A stretch of DNA of 33,247 bases from Candidatus Bruticola papionis (GTDB lineage: Bacteria > Vulcanimicrobiota > Xenobia > Xenobiales > Xenobiaceae), in contig DHKB01000052.1 in the NCBI GenBank assembly GCA_002407045.1, forward strand, positions 1 to 33,247, read 5' to 3'. The notes beneath the pieces are model-generated. The model did not search any database. It was not told the DNA's origin and worked only from the letters and a program-made list of their open reading frames with translations. The position numbers and the translations under genes were made by a program. Positions 23,530-31,696 of the stretch are shown piece by piece; position 1 is the stretch's first letter, and each line of letters starts with the position of its first letter.

Positions 23530-24762
23530 ATGTACCAATATGCGGCAATTGATAGTCTAGTTTATCGTTCTTTAGATGGATTCAGCTTAAATTGCCGCAC
23601 TCACGCAGCTCCCAATCGAGCTGTCCCTACCGAATTGGCTGAAAGTTTGGAAGTTTTAAGCGTACAGCCGCAGGACAAAAGTGAAATATCCGCCGTTGCT
23701 GCTCAAGTCGAGCCATTGCCGCCTCAACAAGGGCCGGAGTGGCGTTCATTTTACGAGCATTGGCGTGTGCCCGTAGTAGCACGTAGCCAAGATTTTGAAG
23801 TGTGGCACTATGGCCCCGAGCGCAATTTAAACGAAATTTTGCCTCAAATTGAAACAAATTCGCTCAAATGCTCGGGGCAACATTTGCAAGCCATACAAAC
23901 AGCGCAGAAAACGCTGAACTCCTTTTCAGCCGATTTGGGACGGGAATTTGCTTTAAGTAACGAACCTTTACCTATTGTCATAGGCCATCCTCAGGTGCAA
24001 GGCAGTTTGCCCTTTTATCAGCAAGCGCCATTTAAGTGTATAGGGCTAAGCCATAATGCCGAATATATTCATCCCGATGCTATCAGTCACGAAACTGGTC
24101 ATGCCATATTAGACAGTCGGCACCAGTATAATTATCAAGATTTTGAGACAGCTGCCGTCCATGAAGCCTTCGCCGATTGTTGTTCACTATTAGCCGCTTG
24201 GCATGAACCGCAAATAATATGGGACATCTTACGCCAAAGAGCTTTGGGTCTCTCTTCTAATAAGCTTACAGCTATAGGAGAGAATTTGGGGCCCAGTTCC
24301 AACAATTATCCTATCAGAGATTTGAGCCAAAATGCTGATTCTAGCGAGGGAATTTTCCCAACTCCTCACCAATATAGCCAAAAATTCACTCAAGCTTTCT
24401 ATCGTTGTTTACTTGCTTGGGAAGAATTTTATCAGCAAGAAAGCAATAGTGAATTGCGTCAGGCTCAGCCTATTCCACCTGAAATTGAGCAAGAGTTGGC
24501 GTCTAGCTATTTGCCAGTTAGTCCTGAGCAATACCAAGCCTTAGCTTTAGCTTGCCACACTTTAGGACGCCATTTCGCCAATTCGCTTAGCTTCTTACCA
24601 AAAAATGACAAGCTCAAACTTAGTGATCTTACTCAAGCCTTATTAGATTCGAGCCATGTTTTAGAAAAAGATCCACAAATTAGTAAAAAGATTTATTTAG
24701 AGAACTTGCCTTCACTCCCTAATCAAGAAGCCGAAGCTATGCAAACGACAGCGAAAGACTAA
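23530..24762 (+). CDS. M4-like (thermolysin family) zinc metallopeptidase, no signal peptide
   Basis: 410 aa. The zinc site HETGH (187-191) is followed 20 residues later by the third ligand in HEAFAD (E212, with D216), the HEXXH-E arrangement of gluzincins; the sequence around it (ISHETGHAILD, TAAVHEAFADCCSLL) is M4-like. Unlike classical thermolysins, which are secreted with a long propeptide, this protein has no signal peptide and only about 150 residues before the zinc motif, so it may act in the cytoplasm, be exported by another route, or be a diverged subfamily. The C-terminal third is Gln/Leu/Ser-rich and helical. Start ATG 23530 is placed after GGAAAGGG (23511-23518), which sits partly within a hairpin. 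A weak AACTT/AAGTT hairpin follows the stop. Confidence 0.8.
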   Translation: MYQYAAIDSLVYRSLDGFSLNCRTHAAPNRAVPTELAESLEVLSVQPQDKSEISAVAAQVEPLPPQQGPEWRSFYEHWRVPVVARSQDFEVWHYGPERNLNEILPQIETNSLKCSGQHLQAIQTAQKTLNSFSADLGREFALSNEPLPIVIGHPQVQGSLPFYQQAPFKCIGLSHNAEYIHPDAISHETGHAILDSRHQYNYQDFETAAVHEAFADCCSLLAAWHEPQIIWDILRQRALGLSSNKLTAIGENLGPSSNNYPIRDLSQNADSSEGIFPTPHQYSQKFTQAFYRCLLAWEEFYQQESNSELRQAQPIPPEIEQELASSYLPVSPEQYQALALACHTLGRHFANSLSFLPKNDKLKLSDLTQALLDSSHVLEKDPQISKKIYLENLPSLPNQEAEAMQTTAKD

Positions 24763-24813
24763 ATTTATCTAAAAAACTTAATCAAGTTTCCCAACCAAAA
24801 GCAGTTCACACAC

Positions 24814-24954
24814 TTTCAGAAACAGCAGATTGTTGCTAAACTTTATGGTAAATAAGCGGTTCGAAAATTGAATCAGTCGACCTTAAGCGGCGCTGTTTCT
24901 GGAAAGTATGCCAGCTCCGAGCCCCTTCAAACAATTGGGAGATAAAAGAATTCT
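24814..24954 (+). promoter_or_regulatory. Promoter and leader of the secreted-protein gene, sharing a block with the SMR leader
   Basis: A possible -35 TTTCAG (24814-24819), 17-base spacer and extended -10 TGCTAAACT (TAAACT at 24837-24842). The leader holds GGTTC (24858-24862), then AAAAT, CAG and GTTTCTGGAAAG (24895-24906), all in the same order as in the SMR leader (2455-2499), and the last block ends 48 bases before the start codon here and 49 there. CTCC (24915-24918) can pair with GGAG (24938-24941), which is the ribosome binding site, so translation may be controlled. Confidence 0.4.
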
Positions 24955-27012
24955 GTGAAAAGAAATATACCAAGCAATTGGCCCCAGCCGCAAAGCCGTT
25001 GCTTAGGAATACTTTTAGCGGTATTGTTCTTAAGCTGTTTATTCACATCTAAAGTGTCAGCCCAAACTGTAGGCCAAGAGGCTCCTCCTCCCTTGCCTGC
25101 CGCTCCTCCTCCAGCTATCACCTATTCAGCCCAAACCGTCCCTCCTGTTATTAGCAAGGCCAGCTCCATAAGTACTGTAGCCGGTTGGCAAATAGTTTCT
25201 TTCCCCGTCAGCCAAGTTGAGTCGGTTTGGGGCTTAAAGCGTATGCTCTATAAAATGAGCCGCAATTCTTACATACCTATCGATCCCGTAAATAATCCTC
25301 AAAGCTTAGAGCCAGGCTTAGCTTACATAACATATTCTGATTCGCCTTGTAAGATTTACTTTACAAGCAAAAAGCAACCATCTCCGCAACCTATTGTTAC
25401 TAGCTTGCAACCCGGTTGGAACTTGGTAGGCTTGCCAAGTATGAAAGCGGTTGACAATCCTGCCATTACTCTCACTAATATGGGTGGTCAAACTATTATG
25501 CCCACCGATCTTAAAGAGAGAGCCAGCTGGCCACAGCGGACTTGGGTTTCTCCAGATAGCAACACCTTCGTCAACGGCCGTTGGACAAAAACTGGACAAA
25601 GCTTAAATAGTTTGGTAGTCCCAGGTCAAATTTTTGCTTTATATTGCCGCGAGCCTTTGCGCTTAAACTGGAATATCAATTTACCAGCACAAGCTTTCCC
25701 CGAAGTAGCTCAAGTGTCTCCAGCCAATCCAGCTGTAGGTGACATAGTCTTCGTAAAGGGCAGCCGCTTAGGCAGCCGAGAAACCGGTACCGTCTCTATT
25801 GCCGGTATGGCTTTGCCCAACAGCAGCATCTTAGATTGGCAACCCAACTATATCAAATTTAAAATGGCTCAAGGCATACCTTCTGGTTCTTTGCGAGTCA
25901 GCGTCAACGGCCGTCCGAGTGCAGCCAATTTGGTTGCTATTTCTAATCATAAGACTAACTTAGCCAAAGCAGCCCCCTCAGCCGCCAAAGCCGGTACAGT
26001 GAGCAAAAATGCATTGGCTACGCAATCAACTTCCAAAGCCAACGTTGCTCTTAAGCCCACTGCTAAATCTGCAACTACAGCCCCTAAGGCTGCTGTACAA
26101 CAGACGACAGTAAAAAAATCCATCTCCAAGTCTGCTTCCTCGGCTTCTACTAACCAGCTTAGCTCCATTGATAAAGAGATCGCTAATGTAGAATACGACT
26201 TGAATAATATAGACCTTAGCAAAGCTAGCCCAAGTGTTCAAAGCGACTCTGCTCCTAAAGCTAAGGCTGTAAGAGCTGTTTCTCCAGATGACGCTGCCTT
26301 GGAAGCCGAGCAGCAAAGAAATAATGCCGACTACTACGAAAAACAAAGTCAAATCCAAAACAAATTGCGAGAAGCCGACTCTGACGAAGACGCTTCCTAT
26401 TTATTGCCTGGCGGCACCAGTCTGAGCGGCAGCGCCACTTTGGTAGGCGAAGTAGTCTCTTACCAAGGACGCCCAATTAAAGGCGCCCGAATAGCTTTAA
26501 GCAGCGGCCAGCGAGGTTTAACCGATCCAAGTGGCGCCTTTATTATTAGAAACGTTCCTGCTGACCGTTTAGTGCGCATTTCTGTCTCTAAGTCTGGTTA
26601 CAAAGTTGGTCGCGGCAAAATTGCCATCAATAACGGACAGACCAAAAGAGTAAAAGTAGAGCTGAAAAAGCTTCCCAAAGATCAGACGATCGATGGAGAA
26701 GAAGTTGTCAAAACTGGTAATTTTACCGTCAGAGCCGAGAGTTTACGTGTTGGCCCTAGAGAACGCCGCTTGTATATTTCCAAAATTGAAGTCACTCAAG
26801 ACGGCAACCTCAGTAAACACTGGCAAAATACTTGGTGGGACGACAATGGCGACAACTATACAGAGTTGCGCTGCGACGAAGCCAATCTGGATGAAACTTA
26901 CAATATAACTATCACTTGGAAAAGCAGAGGAAAAAGAGCTCGCGAAATCACCGGAAAATGGAGTAAGAAATTTACTTCCGATGATGAGACCTTTATTTTC
27001 TCTCATCCTTAG
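24955..27012 (+). CDS. Secreted multidomain protein with IPT/TIG-like and carboxypeptidase-regulatory-like domains
   Basis: 685 aa from GTG 24955 (GGGAG 12 bases upstream). Signal peptide about 1-36 (cleavage near VSA-QT), a Pro-rich stretch (43-55), a region with two copies of a GWxLVxxP motif (GWQIVSFPV at 77-85, GWNLVGLPS at 154-162), an IPT/TIG-like immunoglobulin fold (about 262-335, ending SGSLRVSVNGRPSAANLV), an Ala/Lys/Ser/Thr linker (340-400), a charged helical segment (400-475), a carboxypeptidase-regulatory-like beta domain (about 490-572, GRPIKGARIALSSGQRGLTDPSGAF then VSKSGYKVGRGKIAI) and an unknown C-terminal beta domain (585-685). No anchor, catalytic site or sorting signal is seen. 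It is likely periplasmic or extracellular; a role in binding or surface structure is inference. The gene is monocistronic. Confidence 0.75.
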   Translation: MKRNIPSNWPQPQSRCLGILLAVLFLSCLFTSKVSAQTVGQEAPPPLPAAPPPAITYSAQTVPPVISKASSISTVAGWQIVSFPVSQVESVWGLKRMLYKMSRNSYIPIDPVNNPQSLEPGLAYITYSDSPCKIYFTSKKQPSPQPIVTSLQPGWNLVGLPSMKAVDNPAITLTNMGGQTIMPTDLKERASWPQRTWVSPDSNTFVNGRWTKTGQSLNSLVVPGQIFALYCREPLRLNWNINLPAQAFPEVAQVSPANPAVGDIVFVKGSRLGSRETGTVSIAGMALPNSSILDWQPNYIKFKMAQGIPSGSLRVSVNGRPSAANLVAISNHKTNLAKAAPSAAKAGTVSKNALATQSTSKANVALKPTAKSATTAPKAAVQQTTVKKSISKSASSASTNQLSSIDKEIANVEYDLNNIDLSKASPSVQSDSAPKAKAVRAVSPDDAALEAEQQRNNADYYEKQSQIQNKLREADSDEDASYLLPGGTSLSGSATLVGEVVSYQGRPIKGARIALSSGQRGLTDPSGAFIIRNVPADRLVRISVSKSGYKVGRGKIAINNGQTKRVKVELKKLPKDQTIDGEEVVKTGNFTVRAESLRVGPRERRLYISKIEVTQDGNLSKHWQNTWWDDNGDNYTELRCDEANLDETYNITITWKSRGKRAREITGKWSKKFTSDDETFIFSHP

Positions 27013-27080
27013 TCTTAGTTGATAAGGAACAAGCAAAGCTATGCTTGTATAATACAATACATTAAAAATAAATAGACAAA

Positions 27081-27125
27081 GCGGGAGCAAGCTTCACTAT
27101 AGAAGCAGCCCCCGTTCTTGTTTGT
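27081..27125 (+). terminator. Probable terminator after the secreted-protein gene
   Basis: GCTTC (27091-27095) pairs with GAAGC (27102-27106), and CGGG (27082-27085) with CCCG (27111-27114), with an internal loop; a T-rich stretch TTCTTGTTT follows. A consensus TATAAT (27048-27053) lies just upstream with no good -35. Confidence 0.5.
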
Positions 27126-27191
27126 CGGTTACACTTAGAAAGCAGCTGCCTAATAATGCACATAAGCAACTGCCAGCAAAAGAGGTTTAGT

Positions 27192-27623
27192 GTGAGTAAA
27201 GTCGTCAGACGTGGAACCCAGCAAAGGAACATTATCCGCCAAGTGGTAAAAGAAGCTGATCGCCCTCTGTCTCCTCAAGAGATCTTGGCCGCTTCGCAAC
27301 GTTTATTGCCCAATTTAGGCATAGCTACCGTTTACCGCAGCGTAAAGTTTTTCACCGAAGACGGCATTTTTAAAGCCGTAGAAATTCCCGGCAAAAGCAC
27401 TTGCTATGAAATTGCCGGCAAGCATCACCATCACCATTTTAATTGCAAAAATTGTGGCAAAGTCTACGAAATAGACTGTTGTATAGGAGCAGATATACAT
27501 AATATTCCCAGCGATTTTATTGTTGATGAACATGTAGTCTTTTTATATGGAACTTGCGCCGAGTGCAATCGAGTGAGCAAGAAGAAAGCGACTTCCCCCA
27601 AAGCGGAATGCTGCCACCACTAA
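27192..27623 (+). CDS. Fur-family metal-responsive regulator
   Basis: DNA-binding regulator of metal or peroxide homeostasis, 144 aa from GTG 27192, chosen because AGAGG (27181-27185) is six bases upstream; a longer form from ATG 27156 lacks a ribosome binding site. The winged-helix domain (about 1-75, PLSPQEILAASQRLLPNLGIATVYRSVKFF) is followed by the His cluster and HHHHHFNCKNCGKVYEID with two CxxC zinc sites (CKNC, CAEC), as in Fur/PerR/Zur. The C terminus ends ECCHH, an additional Cys/His pair that may bind metal. Subtype (Fur, Zur or PerR) cannot be decided. Its stop is seven bases before the permease gene, so they are probably one transcript. Confidence 0.9.
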   Translation: MSKVVRRGTQQRNIIRQVVKEADRPLSPQEILAASQRLLPNLGIATVYRSVKFFTEDGIFKAVEIPGKSTCYEIAGKHHHHHFNCKNCGKVYEIDCCIGADIHNIPSDFIVDEHVVFLYGTCAECNRVSKKKATSPKAECCHH

Positions 27624-27630
27624 AAACAAC

Positions 27631-28482
27631 GTGAACCTTTTTTTGTCTAAAATTATCAAATTATCGAGCCAAGCTTTAAAGTTTGTTTTTATTGTCTTGC
27701 TCTTAAGCGCAGCTTTAGCTCCCTTCTGGTGGCTATTTGTCACTTCTTGCCGCGCTGACGGAGTGTACGGCTCCGGTTGGAGCGTCTTGTGGCCACAGAT
27801 ATGGACAAGCGAATACTACAAACGACTCCTCTGGGCTCAAGATCAGCTTCCCATGCTGCGCTTTTTTATCAATACACTGATTTACTGCGCCTTCGGAGTT
27901 ATTTTGGAAGTAAGCTTAGCCACTCTAGCCGCCTATCCGCTAGCTCGTTTGCAATTTAAGGGCAAAGGCTTAGTCATCTTTATTTTAATGGCTACTTTAG
28001 CTCTACCCAGCCAAGCTAACACCATTATTAATTTTGCTACCATAAGAAGCCTAGGCTTGTATGACACAATGGCCGGAGTAATTTTGCCAGGCGCCGTCAG
28101 TGTTTTTGCTGTGCTATTGTGCCGCCAAACCTTTCTAAGCATTCCTCAAGAGTTGGAAGATGCTGCTCGCTTAGACGGTTGCAATGAATGGGAAATATTC
28201 CGCCATGTCTGTTTGCCCCTTACTTTGCCTACTCAAGCTACCGTAGCTTTATTTGCTTTCACTGCTAATTGGAATGCCTTCCTCTGGCCACTGGTTGTTT
28301 TAAAATCGGATTCACATTATCCCTTAAGCGTAGGCTTAGCCTATTTGTCTTCCAGCTTCGATAGTGATTTTCGCGTAGTAGCCGCAGGCTCAGTAGCAGC
28401 GACTTTGCCTCTAATTTTACTCTTCTTAGCTATACAAAAACATTTTATAAAAGGCATAACTGCCGGAGCTGTAAAAAGCTAG
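27631..28482 (+). CDS. MalG-like carbohydrate ABC transporter permease
   Basis: Inner-membrane permease of 283 aa, GTG start at 27631, with six predicted helices (about 15-37, 80-104, 113-130, 146-166, 204-222, 252-272). The EAA cytoplasmic motif ELEDAARLDGCNEWEIFRHVCLPL (174-197, G183) fits the binding-protein-dependent transporter family, and the closest layout is MalG/UgpE/AraQ. Its partners (second permease, substrate-binding protein and ATPase) are absent from the window, and its only operon neighbour is the Fur-family regulator seven bases upstream, an unusual pairing. There is no obvious ribosome binding site apart from the 3' end of the preceding gene. A symmetrical terminator follows. 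Confidence 0.9.
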   Translation: MNLFLSKIIKLSSQALKFVFIVLLLSAALAPFWWLFVTSCRADGVYGSGWSVLWPQIWTSEYYKRLLWAQDQLPMLRFFINTLIYCAFGVILEVSLATLAAYPLARLQFKGKGLVIFILMATLALPSQANTIINFATIRSLGLYDTMAGVILPGAVSVFAVLLCRQTFLSIPQELEDAARLDGCNEWEIFRHVCLPLTLPTQATVALFAFTANWNAFLWPLVVLKSDSHYPLSVGLAYLSSSFDSDFRVVAAGSVAATLPLILLFLAIQKHFIKGITAGAVKS

Positions 28483-28499
28483 CATAATTTAACAACAAA

Positions 28500-28548
28500 A
28501 TAATAAAGGCCGGACTACTCTTTATAGAAACAGCTCGGCCTTTATTAT
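28500..28548. terminator. Bidirectional terminator between the permease and acyl-CoA synthetase genes
   Basis: A perfect 13-bp inverted repeat ATAATAAAGGCCG (28500-28512) and CGGCCTTTATTAT (28536-28548), with A-rich and T-rich flanks; it serves two convergent genes. Confidence 0.75.
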
Positions 28549-28568
28549 ATCGCTAGCTCAAAAAGAGT

Positions 28569-30461
28569 TTAACCGAACATCTTTTCAACTTCAGCGCTAA
28601 AGTTTTTCTCTACCTCACGGCGCTTGACTTTCTGAGTAGGCGTCAGCTCACCCATAGAAAAAGAGAACTCTCGAGGTGAAATAAAGAAGCGTTTTACTTT
28701 CTCGTAAGGAGAGAAGGAAGCACAAGCTTCATTTATTTCGTTGCAAATCAGTTCCTGGACAGCAGAATGAGCTACCATATCGCTATTATTTTCAGCACTA
28801 ATCTTTTTGCTATCACAGAAAGAACGTAATTTTTCAAAATTGGGCACTACAATAGCGCCAACGCAACTGCGGTTGTTGCCAACTAAAACTACCGAATTGA
28901 TCCACTCACTCTTCAGAATAGAGGCTTCAATCTGACTGGGGGCAACATTTTTACCGTTGGAAAGCACTAAAAGATTCTTTTTGCGATCGGTAATAAAAAG
29001 TTTAGAGTCTTCTATATAGCCCACATCCCCAGTATGGAACCATCCCTCTGAATCGATAACTTCTTTAGTTGCTTCCAAATTTTTGAAGTAGCCACGCATG
29101 ACGTTAGGGCCTTTGGTAAGGATTTCCCCATCCTCAGCAATTTTTAAAGAACTAAAAGGCACAACCGGGCCCACCGAACCGGGACAAATATCATCAGCGC
29201 TATTTATACATATAACTGGAGCTGTTTCAGTTAAACCATAGCCTTCACGCATAGTAAAGCCTAAATCGAGGAAAAATTCACACACATCTGCAGGCAAAGG
29301 AGCTCCACCGGAGACAAAGAGGCGAATGCGGCCGCCAAATTTTTTGAATAAATCGCTGAAAAGCATCTTGCGAGTAATGGCATGAATAATACGACCGGCT
29401 CGGTCTACCTTGCCTAAACGTTTGTTGGCATTGTAAGAGCGCCCTACTTTCATAGCCCACTTAAAAGGTTTGCTCTTAAAACCGGTCATATGGGAGACGG
29501 CCCGATCGTGAATTTTAATATATAAAGCCGGCACACTAGTAAAAGTAGTAGGACGTAAAACTTGCATATCTTGCAAAACAGTAATTAAACTCTGAGCAAA
29601 ACCAAGTGAAGCGCCGACATAAGTATTCAAGTAGAAGAAAATTCGTTCAAAGACGTGAGCTACAGGCAAGAAAGAGAGATGCACATCTTCATGGTTGATG
29701 CCTACTACCTTTTTTAAGGAGACAACCTGACTACAGAAGTTGCCATGCATAAGCATAACGCCTTTAGGATTGCCAGTTGTTCCCGAAGTATAAATAATAC
29801 TGGCCACATCAGTAGTTTTTATAGAGCTTACAATATCTTCTATACGCGATTGGTAACAGTTTAAATGCACACGGCCGTAGCGGAGAAAATCTTGCCAAGT
29901 CCAGAGTTGCTTAGTGCTCTGAATGCCACTTAAATCTATAGCTGAAGAGACAATAATATGCTTGAGATCCGGCAAATCGGCTTCAGAAGCGATAGCCTTT
30001 TGCAACTGCTCTTTGGTGAGAACAAAGAGAACTTTGGCCCCACAGTCTTTAACAATATAGGCAAACTCACTCTGACTCAAAGTGGCATACATGGGCACAT
30101 GAACACAACCAACATGTGAAGAACCAAAATCGACGACTGGCCATTCTACACAATTAGCCGAGAAATTGGCCACTCTATCTCCTACTTGGCAACCAACTCC
30201 CAATAAAGCCGAAGCAAAAAAAACAATCTCTTGGTAAATTTCGTTGTAAGTTTTAAATTTATATTCATTGCCGACACGGACTCCCAAATAAGGGCAATTT
30301 CCGTATTCATCTACAGTACGCCGAATAAGTTCTGGCAAAGTCTTAATGTCGGCGGTTTTTTCCCATTCTAAAAGTTCCGGATTGATCGGAAATTCATCCC
30401 CTACTCTATTAGCTTCCATATTGGCATCTGGGGTATTTTCTCTTGTACAATTAGCGTTCAC
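28569..30461 (-). CDS. Long-chain fatty acid-CoA ligase (AMP-binding, FAA1/FadD15-like)
   Basis: Activates fatty acids to acyl-CoA via an acyl-adenylate; cytoplasmic or membrane-associated. 630 aa from GTG 30461 (GAGG ten bases upstream). Adenylation motifs are intact: A3 YTSGTTGNPKG (224-234), A5 GYGLTETAP (407-415), A7 GWFHTGDVGYIED (473-485), A8 DRKKNLLVLSNGKNVAPSQIE (492-512), and A10 LTPTQKVKRREVEKNF with the catalytic Lys. The size and the VSGGAPLPADVCEFF segment fit the large long-chain group found across diderms. It is transcribed after the barrel-sandwich gene with a 101-base T-rich spacer (minus strand), so it may be a separate unit. Confidence 0.95.
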   Translation of the reverse strand: MNANCTRENTPDANMEANRVGDEFPINPELLEWEKTADIKTLPELIRRTVDEYGNCPYLGVRVGNEYKFKTYNEIYQEIVFFASALLGVGCQVGDRVANFSANCVEWPVVDFGSSHVGCVHVPMYATLSQSEFAYIVKDCGAKVLFVLTKEQLQKAIASEADLPDLKHIIVSSAIDLSGIQSTKQLWTWQDFLRYGRVHLNCYQSRIEDIVSSIKTTDVASIIYTSGTTGNPKGVMLMHGNFCSQVVSLKKVVGINHEDVHLSFLPVAHVFERIFFYLNTYVGASLGFAQSLITVLQDMQVLRPTTFTSVPALYIKIHDRAVSHMTGFKSKPFKWAMKVGRSYNANKRLGKVDRAGRIIHAITRKMLFSDLFKKFGGRIRLFVSGGAPLPADVCEFFLDLGFTMREGYGLTETAPVICINSADDICPGSVGPVVPFSSLKIAEDGEILTKGPNVMRGYFKNLEATKEVIDSEGWFHTGDVGYIEDSKLFITDRKKNLLVLSNGKNVAPSQIEASILKSEWINSVVLVGNNRSCVGAIVVPNFEKLRSFCDSKKISAENNSDMVAHSAVQELICNEINEACASFSPYEKVKRFFISPREFSFSMGELTPTQKVKRREVEKNFSAEVEKMFG

Positions 30462-30562
30462 AGACTTAAAACCTCAACAAATCTCGCTCTCACATACCCA
30501 CACCACTGGTTGTATACCTGCTGAATAAATAAAAAAATAAATTAAAAAAATGGAAACCAAGC

Positions 30563-31693
30563 TTAGCTTTCTTCAATTATTTCCAAATTAGCTCTGGGCA
30601 AAGAAAGCAAGCGTCCATCGTCCAATTTTACTCTGGCTACGCGAACTTTAGCTCCAGTAGGGATAAGCTCGGCTTCCGAAGGCAATTCAGCTACTATAGC
30701 TATTTTTCCAAAATCAGGTTCGCGAATAAGGCGTACTTTAGAGCCGATATGCAAACCAGACGAGACAACAGTGGATTTTTCTTCTCTGGGCTTAGAGTCA
30801 ACATTATCAGCAATAATAATTTCTGGACGAATAACTCCAGCTCGAATTTGAGTAGCTCCGGAAACGGAAGCCCAACGACCGGCACAGCGTTTGAGCAAAT
30901 TGAAAGAGCGCTCAGCCATGGCAATCTTGCCAAAGCCTTCAGTAACAATTAAGGTAATGCCCTTATCTTCAGAGCCAGTAATAGCTACTCCTAAGTCATA
31001 GCCCAAGAAATCGGCTAAATCGGCGTCAGAAATACCACCTGTCACAATAGCTTTCACACCACATTGCACCGCTTGACGCAAGAAATCGGCCGTAACTAAA
31101 GCACCTCCAACCAAAATTTTACCTTTATGGGCTTCACTAAGATGTTCTGTTTTTAATTCTTCCTGAGGATCTTCAGTAAAAATACAAATTTCTCCAGCCG
31201 TCTCACCGCCTATACCAAATATGCCTTGTATGTAAGCAGCCGAAGTTTTAATAATGACTCCCTCTTCAGGCAAAATGTCTTCAACTACACCATTAACATA
31301 AGCATTTATTTCTACTGGTACAGAAGGAGCCCGCAAAACGATTAGACCGCTAACCTCAGAAACGGATTCAACTGTGCCGTTAATGGGAGAAGCTAAATTG
31401 GAACGAAACAGCCCCCAGAAGCCCTTGCTGCGAGCTAAGATTTCACCTTTAGAGACTTGGTCGCCCTCACTTTTAAGCATAGCTTGGGGCACCTCTTCCG
31501 GAGAGATGCCTAATTTAGCAGCAGCATTGACTAATTCGACACTGCCTGGCAAAAAAGTATTAGCTACAACCGTATCCCAACTGACGGTATCACCTTTAGC
31601 GACCACAACCTTGCCCTTAAGGGGCAAGCGCCTCTCAATTTTTAACTCTGTATGATCGGTAACTTTTAGTCCCGGCACATAAGCGCTGCTCAT
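30563..31693 (-). CDS. Barrel-sandwich (RnfC/biotinyl-like) protein linked to GlmL
   Basis: 376 aa, soluble. The N-terminal half looks like a barrel-sandwich fold (VVAKGDTVSWDTVVA, SEGDQVSKGEILARSKGFWGLF, LASPINGTVESVSEVSGLIVLR), similar to the N terminus of RnfC and to lipoyl domains but without an MKM-type modification Lys. A middle alpha/beta part (about 190-290) contains repeated Gly-rich turns (KAIVTGGISDADLADFLGYDLG), and the end is a KOW-like or SH3-like beta segment (IGSKVRLIREPDFGKIA). The start ATG 31693 is two bases from the stop of the GlmL gene and its AAAGGGA ribosome binding site lies in the last GlmL codons, so the two are translationally coupled. Function is unknown; it probably acts with GlmL. 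Confidence 0.75.
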   Translation of the reverse strand: MSSAYVPGLKVTDHTELKIERRLPLKGKVVVAKGDTVSWDTVVANTFLPGSVELVNAAAKLGISPEEVPQAMLKSEGDQVSKGEILARSKGFWGLFRSNLASPINGTVESVSEVSGLIVLRAPSVPVEINAYVNGVVEDILPEEGVIIKTSAAYIQGIFGIGGETAGEICIFTEDPQEELKTEHLSEAHKGKILVGGALVTADFLRQAVQCGVKAIVTGGISDADLADFLGYDLGVAITGSEDKGITLIVTEGFGKIAMAERSFNLLKRCAGRWASVSGATQIRAGVIRPEIIIADNVDSKPREEKSTVVSSGLHIGSKVRLIREPDFGKIAIVAELPSEAELIPTGAKVRVARVKLDDGRLLSLPRANLEIIEES

Positions 31694-31696
31694 ATT

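Noticed and set aside
27019..27053. Promoter upstream of the Fur-family gene with TTGATA and TATAAT
   Set aside because: The spacer would be 23 bases and a terminator-like hairpin lies between it and the gene.
30463..30562. Terminator between the barrel-sandwich and acyl-CoA synthetase genes
   Set aside because: The minus strand is T-rich after the stop but only a 4-bp AAGC/GCTT stem precedes it, too weak to call.
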